A stretch of 64,000 nucleotides of DNA, taken from contig JAUPSS010000008.1 of NCBI GenBank assembly GCA_040285825.1, positions 1,286,996 to 1,350,995 on the forward strand, read 5' to 3'. Below, piece by piece: positions 53,501 through 64,000 of the stretch (the stretch's first letter is position 1; each line of letters starts with the position of its first letter). This stretch comes from Eukaryota sp. TZLM1-RC. Taxonomy: Eukaryota > Metamonada: BaSk clade. A program made the position numbers and the translations under genes. The notes under the pieces were generated by a model that was not told where the DNA came from, did not search any database, and worked only from the letters and a program-made list of their open reading frames with translations.

Positions 53501-56500
53501 AGAATAATGGTCAAAATCAACAGAATTCAAAGTAATGTTGAGCAAATCAACAGTAACGTAAATAGGGTGAAGAGAAGAACCAAAATTAACACCTGAAAAA
53601 ATAACAGGACCACCAATTGTTGGCGGTTTAGAGGATTCCATAATGGTAAAAGGACAAAGACTAAATTGAAACGAAGTCAATACAAATTGATTGTTAACAG
53701 TAAAATTGAACAAAATTGAGTTAAATTGTTCGTCAACACCCCAAATATTTGAGAGTAAGAGATCAAATTTTTGACCGTCTTTATAGAGATCAAAATGTTG
53801 AGTGCCAATCACTTCCACATCCAAGTAATCATTAACAGACCAAGCATAATCAAAAGGGATAATTATTCGACAATTCTCAGTTGGACAGCAGGAACTACCA
53901 TAGTTAATATCAACATCAAACACCTGCTCATCTTGAAATATATAAGGATCAGCTCCAGTAAACAAAGAATTTGACTCTGAAACATTGGAAATGACACACA
54001 ATTGACCAGTGTTAAAGTTAAAAGTACTTCCATCTGAAACTAATTCATCAATTAAGAGAAAGGGTTCAAGGTTACGAAAGCTAAATTCAGAGTTCAAAGC
54101 ATGCACCTGAACCATCGATACAATAGCAGGAACATCAGAAACAGTAAACTTTGAATTCTCACAATAGATGTTGTGAATGGAAAATAAGGAAGATTTAATT
54201 TCAATTAGTAGTGTAGAATTGTACAAATCAACAATTACAAGCTCAGTAATGGCAGAGAAAATATGTACAATGGAGGTGAAAACATTGATTGAATCAAAAG
54301 TAAATGTTGAAAAAGAGTCGAAAACTAACAAACCATTGTCAAGTGACAACATATTCAAAGGACTTGTCCAAAATCCACTAACGTAAACCTCTGCGTTTTC
54401 CATTAAAATCAATCCCAAATCGGAAGTGAGGTTTGAATTATGAAGAAAATAGGCAATTGAATTGATGAACATGAGGGCATCAGCTTCGAAAAACACAAAT
54501 GAATAAATAGTGAGTTCATTGGAAAATAGATTTGAGGAACCCTTGTTCAATGTGAGATCACCTTGCACATCCACAGTCCATTCAAAAACAGAATTATTAC
54601 ATGAAATAGAATTACGAAATAACAAACTATTGTCAAAGGAACCACTACTGAGAAAAGAAGCATTATTTAAATAACATGGCCCAAAAACTTCAACTGTTGA
54701 GTCAAAAGAACCAGAAACTTCAATTTCCATAAAACTGGCATTGTTGTTGAATTCAATTGAGGAAGAATCTAAATAAAAAGAACTCTGGGAAAAAATGACA
54801 TCTGGTTTGATTAAAAGTTTGTGTTGATCTCTAATTTGATTGATATAGTTAGTTTCACCATTAATCACATGACAGCTTTCAGTACATTTAGTTTGGGAAT
54901 TACCAGTAAAAGTTGTACCTGAAAAACTCAACTCTCCGACTATTAAAATTCCATTACCTTTTCGAGTTGATGAGAGGAGATAAACATCACTAAAAGTATA
55001 AATAGTATCTGAGTTTGTTAAATCCAAGTCTGAACTATCAAGAACAAAATCTGCAGAAATGATGAGATCATCCTCATAATTGAATTCAATATTACCATTA
55101 TTTGAACTGAAACCACTTAAAGAATCTAGCTTTGTATTGAAAAATGAAGCACTAGCTGTAGATTCAGAGTTAATAGTAAAACTACTTGCCTTTAAATCAC
55201 CATTATTAAAGGTAACAGATCCTTCTTGGAGTTCAATTGAGTCAATGTCAATACTTTCAAAAGTGTCATCATAGTCAAAAGTAACGTGACCAGTTTCTAT
55301 TTCTAGCGAGTCTAATGATTTAAATTCAGCACCATTAAAAGTTAATTCATTGTCAGTTTTAACAATAAAATCATCAGTATCCACCTTTGAACCAGAAGTA
55401 AACGTCAACTTTCCATGTGAGTGAGTGATGGAACCAATTCCTGTATAAGTACCTTCAATTGATAATTCAATAGGTTCCTGTAAAGTTAGCGTATTTGGAT
55501 GAACTTCAAGCTTGGAATTTTCGTTAAATGTATAAGAATCTCCTTTGAAAATAGCTTCACCACCATCTAAAACCTTTAAAGTTCCACCAATGGTATTATC
55601 TACATCTAATTCTAATTTACCATTTACATTAATAGTGCCTTGTAAATCAAATAAATCCTCAATTACCAAAATACCTTCTTCCTCTATATTAAGTGTACCC
55701 AATATTTGGAAATCTGTTTTGGATGAGGTTGAAACAATAAGTGTAGAATCGAGTTGGAAAACCAAATCTAACGGTAAAATAAATTGTCCATCTAATATTT
55801 CCAACCTAGCATTTCCAGAATTAATTTGACCTCCACTATTAAATGTAAACTTATGAAGGTCACTTATTTTGTTATTATTAAGGGAATGATCTAAAATTTG
55901 ACAATTTTCATTACAAATTGTTTCACCACTTTCAGCAAATTCACTATTGGCAATTGACAAACTCTTAGCTACCAAATTACCAGCACCATTTCTAGTAGAA
56001 TCTATTAATTTTACATCATCAAAGTTATAATTAACAGAATTTTTCAAAGTTAGCTCGGAATTTTCCAAGTCAACATCAAAAGCTATGTCAAAATCATCAT
56101 CATATTCCAAAGTTAAATGACCCTTTATGGACGTGAAACCACTTAAAGAATCTAGCTTTGTATTAAAAAATGAAGCACTAGCTGTAGATTCAGAGTTAAT
56201 AGTAAAACTACTTGCCTTTAAATCACCATTATTAAAGGTAACAGATCCTTCTTGGAGTTCAATTGAGTCAATGTCAATACTTTCAAAAGTGTCATCGTAA
56301 TCAAAAGTAACGTGACCAGTTTCTATTTCTAGCGAGTGTAATGATTTAAATTCAGCACCATCAAAAGTTAATTCATTGTCAGTTTTAACAATAAAATCAT
56401 CAGTATCCACCTTTGAACCAGATGTAAACGTCAACTTTCCATGTGAGTGAGTGATGGAACCAATTCCTGTATAAGTACCTTTAATTGTTAATTCAATAGG

Positions 56501-58362
56501 TTCCTGTAAAGATAGCGTATTTGGATGAACTTCAAGCTTGGAATTTTCGTTAAATGTATAAGAATCTCCTTTCAAAACAGCTTCACCACCATCTAAAACC
56601 TTTAAAGTTCCACCAATGGTATTATCTACATCTAATTCTAATTTACCATTTACATTGATAGTGCCTTGTAAATCAAATAAATTCTCAATTACCAAAATAC
56701 CTTCTTCCTCTATATTAAGTGTACCCAATATTTGGAAATCTGTTTTGGATGAGGTTGAAACAATAAGTGTAGAATCGAGTTGGAAAACCAAATCTAATGG
56801 TAAAATAAATTGTCCATCTAATATTTCCAACTTGGCATTTCCAGAACTAATTTGACCTCCACTATTAAATGTAAGCTTATGAGGTTCAGTTAATTTGTTA
56901 TTATTAGGGGAATGATCTAAAATTTGACAATTTTCATTACAAATTGTTTCACCACTTTCAGCAAATTCACTATTGGCAAATGACAAACTCTTAGCTACCA
57001 GTTTACCAGCACCATTTCTAGTAGAATCTACTAATTTTACATCATCAAAGTTATAATTAACAGAATTTTTCAAAGTTAGTTCGGAATTTTCCAAGTCAAC
57101 ATCAAAAGTTATGTCAAAATCATCATCATATTCCAAAGTTAAATGACCCTTTATGGACGTGAAGCCACTTAAACAATCTAGCTTTGTATTGAAAAATGAA
57201 GCACTAGCTGTAGATTCAGAGTTAATAGTAAAACTACTTGCCTTTAAATCACCATTATTAAAGGTAACAGATCCTTCTTGGAGTTCAATTGAGTCAATGT
57301 CAATACTTTTAAAAGTGTCATCATAGTCAAAAGTAACGTGACCAGTTTCTATTTCTAGCGAGTCTAATGATTTAAATTCAGCACCACTAAAAGTTAATTC
57401 ATTGTCAGTTTTAACAATAAAATCATCAGTATCCACCTTTGAACCAGAAGTAAACGTCAACTTTCCATGTGAGTGAGTGATGGAACCAATTCCTGTATAA
57501 GTACCTTCAATTGATAATTCAATAGGTTCCTGTAAAGTTAGCGTATTTGGATGAACTTCAAGCTTGGAATTTTCGTTAAATGTATAAGAATCTCCTTTGA
57601 AAATAGCTCCACCACCATCTGAAACCTTTAAAGTTCCACCAATGGTATTATCTACATCTAATTCTAATTTACCATTTACATTAATAGTGCCTTGTAAATC
57701 AAATAAATCCTCAATTACCAAAATACCTGCTTCCTCTATATTAAGTGTACCCAATATTTGGAAATCTGTTTTGGATGAGGTTGAAACAATGACTTTAGGG
57801 TTTGCAGAAATCAAACTCCCTTCCTTTAAAATAAAAGTAGCTGAATTAATTTGGAAGTAGAGAGGAGATTCAGAATCCATATTACCATTACCATCAAAAA
57901 TTAATTCGTGGGAATCTTTTACATTTATAATGTTAGTTTCACCATTGATCACATCGCAGCTTTCAGTACATTTAGTTTGGGAATTGCCAGTAAAAGTGGT
58001 ACCTGAAAAACTCAACTTTTCGACTATTAGCATTCCATTACCTTTTCGAGTTGATGAGAGAAGATAAACATCACTAAAAGTATAAATAGTATCTGAGTTT
58101 GTTAAATCCAAGTCTGAACTATCAAGAACAAAAGCTGCAGAAATGATGAGATCATCCTCATAATTAAATTCAATATTACCATTATTTGAACTGAAACCAG
58201 TTAAAGAATCTAGCTTTGTATTAAAAAATGAAGCACTAGCTGTAGATTCAGAGTTAATAGTAAAACTACTTGCCTTTAAATCACCATTATTAAAGGTAAC
58301 AGACCCTTCTTGGAGTTCAATTGAGTCAATGTCAATACTTTTAAAAGTGTCATCATAACCAA
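50579..58362 (-). CDS. Giant surface protein, middle part: beta-helix-like repeats followed by IPT/TIG-like domains
   Basis: At least 2510 residues are continuously open. The first half consists of about three tandem units of about 342 residues, rich in Asn, Ser, Thr and Asp, with regular strands (FQILGTLNIEEEGILVIE, GTYTGIGSITHSHGKLTF), as expected of a right-handed beta-helix. The part at about 54800-53700 is non-repetitive. Near 53640-52500 there are segments such as PPTIGGPVIFSGVNFGSSL, ISSLSPPLVPFSSDIVVSGF, ILPNSGGMITIEGNSF and ISPSRVMYFGPTTTTCVEIT, the start pattern of IPT/TIG immunoglobulin-like domains. Further extracellular strands lead to the Cys-rich collar. The left frame limit at 58362 is caused by a one-base difference in an A run relative to the other repeat units. 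Confidence 0.75.
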
Positions 58363-61300
58363 AAAGTAACGTGACCAGTTTCTATTTCTAGTGAGTCTAA
58401 TGATTTAAATTCAGCACCATTAAAAGTTAATTCATTGTCAGTTCTGACAATAAAATCTCCGGTATCAACCTTTGAACCAGAAGTAAACGTCAACTTTCCA
58501 TGTGAGTGAGTGATGGAACCAATTCCTGTATAAGTACCTTTAATTGTTAATTCAATAGGTTCCTGTAAAATTAGCGTATTTGGATGAACTTCAAGCTTGG
58601 AATTTTCGTTAAATGTATAGGAATCTCCTTTGAAATTAGCTTCACCACCATCTAAAACCTTTAAAGTTCCATCAATGGTATTATCTACATCTAATTCTAA
58701 TTTACCATTGACATTAATAGTGCCTTGTAAATCAAATAAATTCTCAATTACCAAAATACCTTCTTCCTCTATATTAAGTGTACCCAATATTTGGAAATCT
58801 GTTTTGGATGAGGTTGAAACAATGACTTTAGAGTCTGTAGAAATCAAACTCCCTTCCTTTAAAATAAAAGTAGCTGAATTAATTTGGAAGTAGAGAGGAG
58901 ATTCAGAATCCATATTACCATTACCATCAAAAATTAATTCGTGGGAATCTTTTACATTTATAATGTTAGTTTCACCATTGATCACATCGCAGTTTTCAGT
59001 ACATTTAGTTTGGGAATTACCAGTAAAAGTGGTACCTGAGAAACTCAACTTTTCGACTATTAGCATTCCATTACCTTTTCGAGTTGATGAGAGAAGATAA
59101 ACATCACTAAAAGTATAAATAGTATCTGAGTTTGTTAAATCCAAGTCTGAACTATCAAGAACAAAAGCTGCAGAAATGATGAGATCATCCTCATAATTAA
59201 ATTCAATATTACCATTATTTGAACTGAAACCAGTTAAAGAATCTAGCTTTGTATTAAAAAATGAAGCACTAGCTGTAGATTCAGAGTTAATAGTAAAACT
59301 ACTTGCCTTTAAATCACCATTATTAAAGGTAACAGATCCTTCTTGGAGTTCAATTGAGTCAATGTCAATACTTTCAAAAGTGTCATCGTAATCAAAAGTA
59401 ACGTGACCAGTTTCTATTTCTAGCGAGTGTAATGATTTAAATTCAGCACCATTAAAAGTTAATTCATTGTCAGTTCTGACAATAAAATCTCCGGTATCAA
59501 CCTTTGAACCAGAAGTAAACGTCAACTTTCCATGTGAGTGAGTGATGGAACCAATTCCTGTATAAGTACCTTTAATTGTTAATTCAATAGGTTCCTGTAA
59601 AATTAGCGTATTTGGATGAACTTCAAGCTTGGAATTTTCGTTAAATGTATAGGAATCTCCTTTGAAATTAGCTTCACCACCATCTAAAACCTTTAAAGTT
59701 CCATCAATGGTATTATCTACATCTAATTCTAATTTACCATTGACATTAATAGTGCCTTGTAAATCAAATAAATTCTCAATTACCAAAATACCTTCTTCCT
59801 CTATATTAAGTGTACCCAATATTTGGAAATCTGTTTTGGATGAGGTTGAAACAATGACTTTAGAGTCTGTAGAAATCAAACTCCCTTCCTTTTAAAAATA
59901 AAAAGTAGCTGAATTAATTTGGAAGTAGAGAGGAGATTCAGAATCCATATTACCATTACCATCAAAAATTAATTCGTGGGAATCTTTTTACATTTATAAT
60001 GTTAGTTTCACCATTGATCACATCGCAGTTTTCAGTACATTTAGTTTGGGAATTACCAGTAAAAAGTGGTACCTGAGAAACTCAACTTTTCGACTATTAG
60101 CATTCCATTACCTTTTCGAGTTGATGAGAGAAGATAAACATCACTAAAAGTATAAATAGTATCTGAGTTTGTTAAATCCAAGTCTGAACTATCAAGAACA
60201 AAAGCTGCAGAAATGATGAGATCATCCTCATAATTAAATTCAATATTACCATTATTTGAACTGAAACCAGTTAAAGAATCTAGCTTTGTATTAAAAATGA
60301 AGCACTAGCTGTAGATTCAGAGTTAATAGTAAAACTACTTGCCTTTTAAATCACCATTATTAAAGGTAACAGATCCTTCTTGGAGTTCAATTGAGTCAAT
60401 GTCAATACTTTCAAAAGTGTCATCGTAATCAAAAGTAACGTGACCAGTTTCTATTTCTAGCGAGTGTAATGATTTAAATTCAGCACCATTAAAAGTTAAT
60501 TCATTGTCAGTTCTGACAATAAAATCTCCGGTATCAACCTTTGAACCAGAAGTAAACGTCAACTTTCCATGTGAGTGAGTGATGGAACCAATTCCTGTAT
60601 AAGTACCTTTAATTGTTAATTCAATAGGTTCCTGTAAAATTAGCGTATTTGGATGAACTTCAAGCTTGGAATTTTCATTAAATGTATAGGAATCTCCTTT
60701 GAAATTAGCTTCACCACCATCTAAAACCTTTAAAGTTCCATCAATGGTATTATCTACATCTAATTCTAATTTACCATTGACATTAATAGTGCCTTGTAAA
60801 TCAAATAAATTCTCAATTACCAAAATACCTTCTTCCTCTATATTAAGTGTACCCAATATTTGGAAATCTGTTTTGGATGAGGTTGAAACAATGACTTTAG
60901 AGTCTGTAGAAATCAAACTCCCTTCCTTTAAAATAAAAGTAGCTGAATTAATTTGGAAGTAGAGAGGAGATTCAGAATCCATATTACCATTACCATCAAA
61001 AAAATTAATTCGTGGGAATCTTTTACATTTATAATGTTAGTTTCACCATTGATCACATCGCAGTTTTCAGTACATTTAGTTTGGGAATTACCAGTAAAAG
61101 TGGTACCTGAGAAACTCAACTTTTCGACTATTAGCATTCCATTACCTTTTCGAGTTGATGAGAGAAGATAAACATCACTAAAAAGTATAAATAGTATCTG
61201 AGTTTGTTAAATCCAAGTCTGAACTATCAAGAACAAAAGCTGCAGAAATGATGAGATCATCCTCATAATTAAATTCAATATTACCATTATTTGAACTGAA

Positions 61301-64000
61301 ACCAGTTAAAGAATCTAGCTTTGTATTAAAAAATGAAGCACTAGCTGTAGATTCAGAGTTAATAGTAAAACTACTTGCCTTTTAAATCACCATTATTAAA
61401 GGTAACAGATCCTTCTTGGAGTTCAATTGAGTCAATGTCAATACTTTCAAAAGTGTCATCGTAATCAAAAGTAACGTCACCAGTTTCTATTTCTAGCGAG
61501 TCTAATGGATTTAAATTCAGCACCATTAAAAGTTAATTCATTGTCAGTTCTGACAATAAAATCTCCGGTATCAACCTTTTGAACCAGAAGTAAACGTCAA
61601 CTTTCCATGTGAGTGAGTGATGGAACCAATTCCTGTATAAGTACCTTTAATTGTTAATTCAATAGGTTCCTGTAAAATTAGCGTATTTGGATGAACTTCA
61701 AGCTTGGAATTTTCGTTAAATGTATAGGAATCTCCTTTGAAATTAGCTTCACCACCATCTAAAAACCTTTAAAGTTCCATCAATGGTATTATCTACATCT
61801 AATTCTAATTTACCATTGACATTAATAGTGCCTTGTAAATCAAATAAATTCTCAATTACCAAAAATACCTTCTTCCTCTATATTAAGTGTACCCAATATT
61901 TGGAAATCTGTTTTTGGATGAGGTTGAAACAATGACTTTAGAGTCTGTAGAAATCAAACTCCCTTCCTTTAAAATAAAAAGTAGCTGAATTAATTTGGAA
62001 GTAGAGAGGAGATTCAGAATCCATATTACCATTACCATCAAAAATTAATTCGTGGGAATCTTTTACATTTATAATGTTAGTTTCACCATTGATCACATCG
62101 CAGTTTTCAGTACATTTAGTTTGGGAATTACCAGTAAAAAGTGGTACCTGAGAAACTCAACTTTTTCGACTATTAGCATTCCATTACCTTTTCGAGTTGA
62201 TGAGAGAAGATAAACATCACTAAAAAGTATAAATAGTATCTGAGTTTGTTAAATCCAAGTCTGAACTATCAAGAACAAAAAGCTGCAGAAATGATGAGAT
62301 CATCCTCATAATTAAATTCAATATTACCATTATTTGAACTGAAACCAGTTAAAGAATCTAGCTTTGTATTAAAAAAATGAAGCACTAGCTGTAGATTCAG
62401 AGTTAATAGTAAAACTACTTGCCTTTTAAATCACCATTATTAAAGGTAACAGATCCTTCTTGGAGTTCAATTGAGTCAATGTCAATACTTTCAAAAGTGT
62501 CATCGTAATCAAAAAGTAACGTCACCAGTTTCTATTTCTAGCGAGTCTAATGATTTAAATTCAGCACCATTAAAAGTTAATTCATTGTCAGTTCTGACAA
62601 TAAAATCTCCGGTATCAACCTTTGAACCAGAAGTAAACGTCAACTTTCCATGTGAGTGAGTGATGGAACCAATTCCTGTATAAGTACCTTTAATTGTTAA
62701 TTCAATAGGTTCCTGTAAAAATTAGCGTATTTGGATGAACTTCAAGCTTGGAATTTTCGTTAAATGTATAGGAATCTCCTTTGAAATTAGCTTCACCACC
62801 ATCTAAAACCTTTTAAAAGTTCCATCAATGGTATTATCTACATCTAATTCTAATTTACCATTGACATTAATAGTGCCTTGTAAATCAAATAAATTCTCAA
62901 TTACCAAAAATACCTTCTTCCCTCTATATTAAGTGTACCCAATATTTGGAAATCTGTTTTGGATGAGGTTGAAACAATGACTTTAGAGTCTGTAGAAATC
63001 AAACTCCCTTCCTTTAAAATAAAAGTAGCTGAATTAATTTGGAAGTAGAGAGGAGATTCAGAATCCATATTACCATTACCATCAAAAATTAATTCGTGGG
63101 AATCTTTTACATTTATAATGTTAGTTTCACCATTGATCACATCGCAGTTTTCAGTACATTTGGTTTGGGAATTACCAGTAAAAGTGGTACCTGAGAAACT
63201 CAACTTTTCGACTATTAGCATTCCATTACCTTTTCGAGTTGATGAGAGAAGATAAACATCACTAAAAGTATAAATAGTATCTGAGTTTGTTAAATCCAAG
63301 TCTGAACTATCAAGAACAAAAGCTGCAGAAATGATGAGATCATCCTCATAATTAAATTCAATATTACCATTATTTGAACTGAAACCAGTTAAAGAATCTA
63401 GCTTTGTATTGAAAAATGAAGCACTAGCTGTAGATTCAGAGTTAATGGTAAAACTACTTGCCTTTAAATCACCATTATTAAAGGTAACAGATCCTTCTTG
63501 GAGTTCAATTGAGTCAATGTCAATACTTTCAAAAGTGTCATCGTAATCAAAAGTAACGTGACCAGTTTCTATTTCTAGCGAGTCTAATGATTTAAATTCA
63601 GCACCACTAAAAGTTAATTCATTGTCAGTTTTAACAATAAAATCATCAGTATCCACCTTTGAACCAGAAGTAAACGTCAACTTTCCATGTGAGTGAGTGA
63701 TGGAACCAATTCCTGTATAAGTACCTTCAATTGATAATTCAATAGGTTCCTGTAAAGTTAGCGTATTTGGATGAACTTCAAGCTTGGAATTTTCGTTAAA
63801 TGTATAAGAATCTCCTTGAAAATAGCTCCACCACCATCTAAAAACCTTTTAGAAGTTCCACCAATGGTATTATCTACATCTAATTCTAATTTACCATTTA
63901 CATTAATAGTGCCTTGTAAATCAAATAAATCCTCAATTACCAAAATACCTGCTTCCTCTATATTAAGTGCCCAATGTTGGAAATCTGTTTTTGGATGAGG
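54800..64000 (-). repeat. About nine tandem repeats of about 1.03 kb within the giant gene
   Basis: The anchor GGATGAGGTTGAAACAAT recurs near 55720, 56746, 57772, 58807, 59841, 60878, 61918, 62960 and 63990, giving a period of about 1026-1043 bp. Two unit types differ in about 130 residues: type A (with LEILDGQFILPLDLVF) near 55.8-57.1 kb, and type B (with INSATFILKEGSLIS) elsewhere. Units at 58.3-63.2 kb are almost identical, a sign of recent duplication or gene conversion. Confidence 0.9.
58353..64000 (-). CDS. Giant surface protein, N-terminal repeat part (continues beyond the window)
   Basis: More units of the same repeat, broken into frames 59879-58353, 60982-60335, 63680-62901 and 63943-63758. 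Each break is a one-base (rarely two-base) length change in an A, T or G run relative to a sister unit, so the gene is probably open in reality. Unit content repeats NEKLEL-type strands, a C-x3-C pair (QTKCTENCDVI) and FILKEGSLIS. The start codon and any signal peptide lie to the right of the window. With the parts down to 48942 the protein exceeds 5000 residues. Confidence 0.65.

Noticed and set aside
55545-60962. Plus-strand frames such as MKIASPPSKTFKVPPMV recurring every 1.03 kb
   Set aside because: They are antisense shadows of the giant gene's repeat; recurrence follows from the repeat, and there is no independent coding sign.
54800-64000. Regular repeats as a possible CRISPR array
   Set aside because: Units are about 1 kb, protein coding and without spacers; the context is eukaryotic.
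1-64000. tRNA or rRNA genes
   Set aside because: No T-arm-like GGTTCRANYC block with matching arms or rRNA-like sequence was recognised on either strand by eye.

Overview
The window looks like nuclear DNA of a compact, AT-rich, transposon-loaded protist. Coding is eukaryotic: genes stand alone on both strands, there are no operons or ribosome-binding sites, and two genes are split by very small GT-AG introns (28 and 30 nt). Intact host genes end in TAA, TAG and TGA, so the standard code applies. The host genes are a mitotic cyclin with a destruction box, a bacterial-type SPFH/stomatin protein, a YeiH-type sulfate-exporter-family protein that looks acquired from bacteria, a Rav1/DmX-like V-ATPase regulator candidate, and two large surface proteins with repetitive extracellular parts, a cysteine-rich collar and a multi-helix membrane domain. 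The small introns and the bacterial-like transporter would fit a metamonad-like anaerobic flagellate, but the lineage cannot be fixed from this window.

Layout. 0-12.2 kb: minus-strand remnants of a Fanzor-bearing element flank a 5'-truncated Ty3/gypsy element (plus strand, chromodomain-like tail) and a second, inverted gag copy of the same family. 13.7-15.5 kb: 5'-truncated non-LTR retrotransposon (RT, zinc knuckle, restriction-like endonuclease). 16.3-17.5 kb: YeiH-like transporter. 17.5-20.9 kb: unclear. 20.9-22.6 kb: cyclin and a convergent unknown gene. 23.5-27.4 kb: a decayed LTR element with 115-121 bp LTRs. 28.9-29.8 kb: SPFH gene. 30.3-34.5 kb: first surface protein. 35.3-48.2 kb: a mobile-element cluster surrounding the Rav1-like gene. 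48.9-64 kb (continuing beyond the window): a giant surface-protein gene with about nine tandem repeats of about 1.03 kb.

The most notable system is the element spanning 41962-47075 with relatives at 1-1505, 10690-12234, 35330-35690 and 35690-37213. Read across its copies it encodes a single polyprotein in this order: short leader, virus-like 2A motif, Ulp1/SENP8-like cysteine protease, basic segment, DnaQ-like DEDD 3'-5' exonuclease, linker, and a Fanzor/TnpB-like RuvC nuclease with a zinc finger. All copies here are broken. The 42-47 kb copy was hit by three retrotransposon fragments; two of these sit at one and the same target site in opposite orientations, and target-site duplications are readable at each junction. 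A 1.52 kb piece of this element forms a near-identical inverted repeat around the Rav1-like gene.

Caution: the near-identical repeats at 58.3-64 kb carry many one-base homopolymer length changes, as does one junction at 50.56-50.58 kb. These look like uncorrected long-read errors, so the giant gene is probably intact in the cell.
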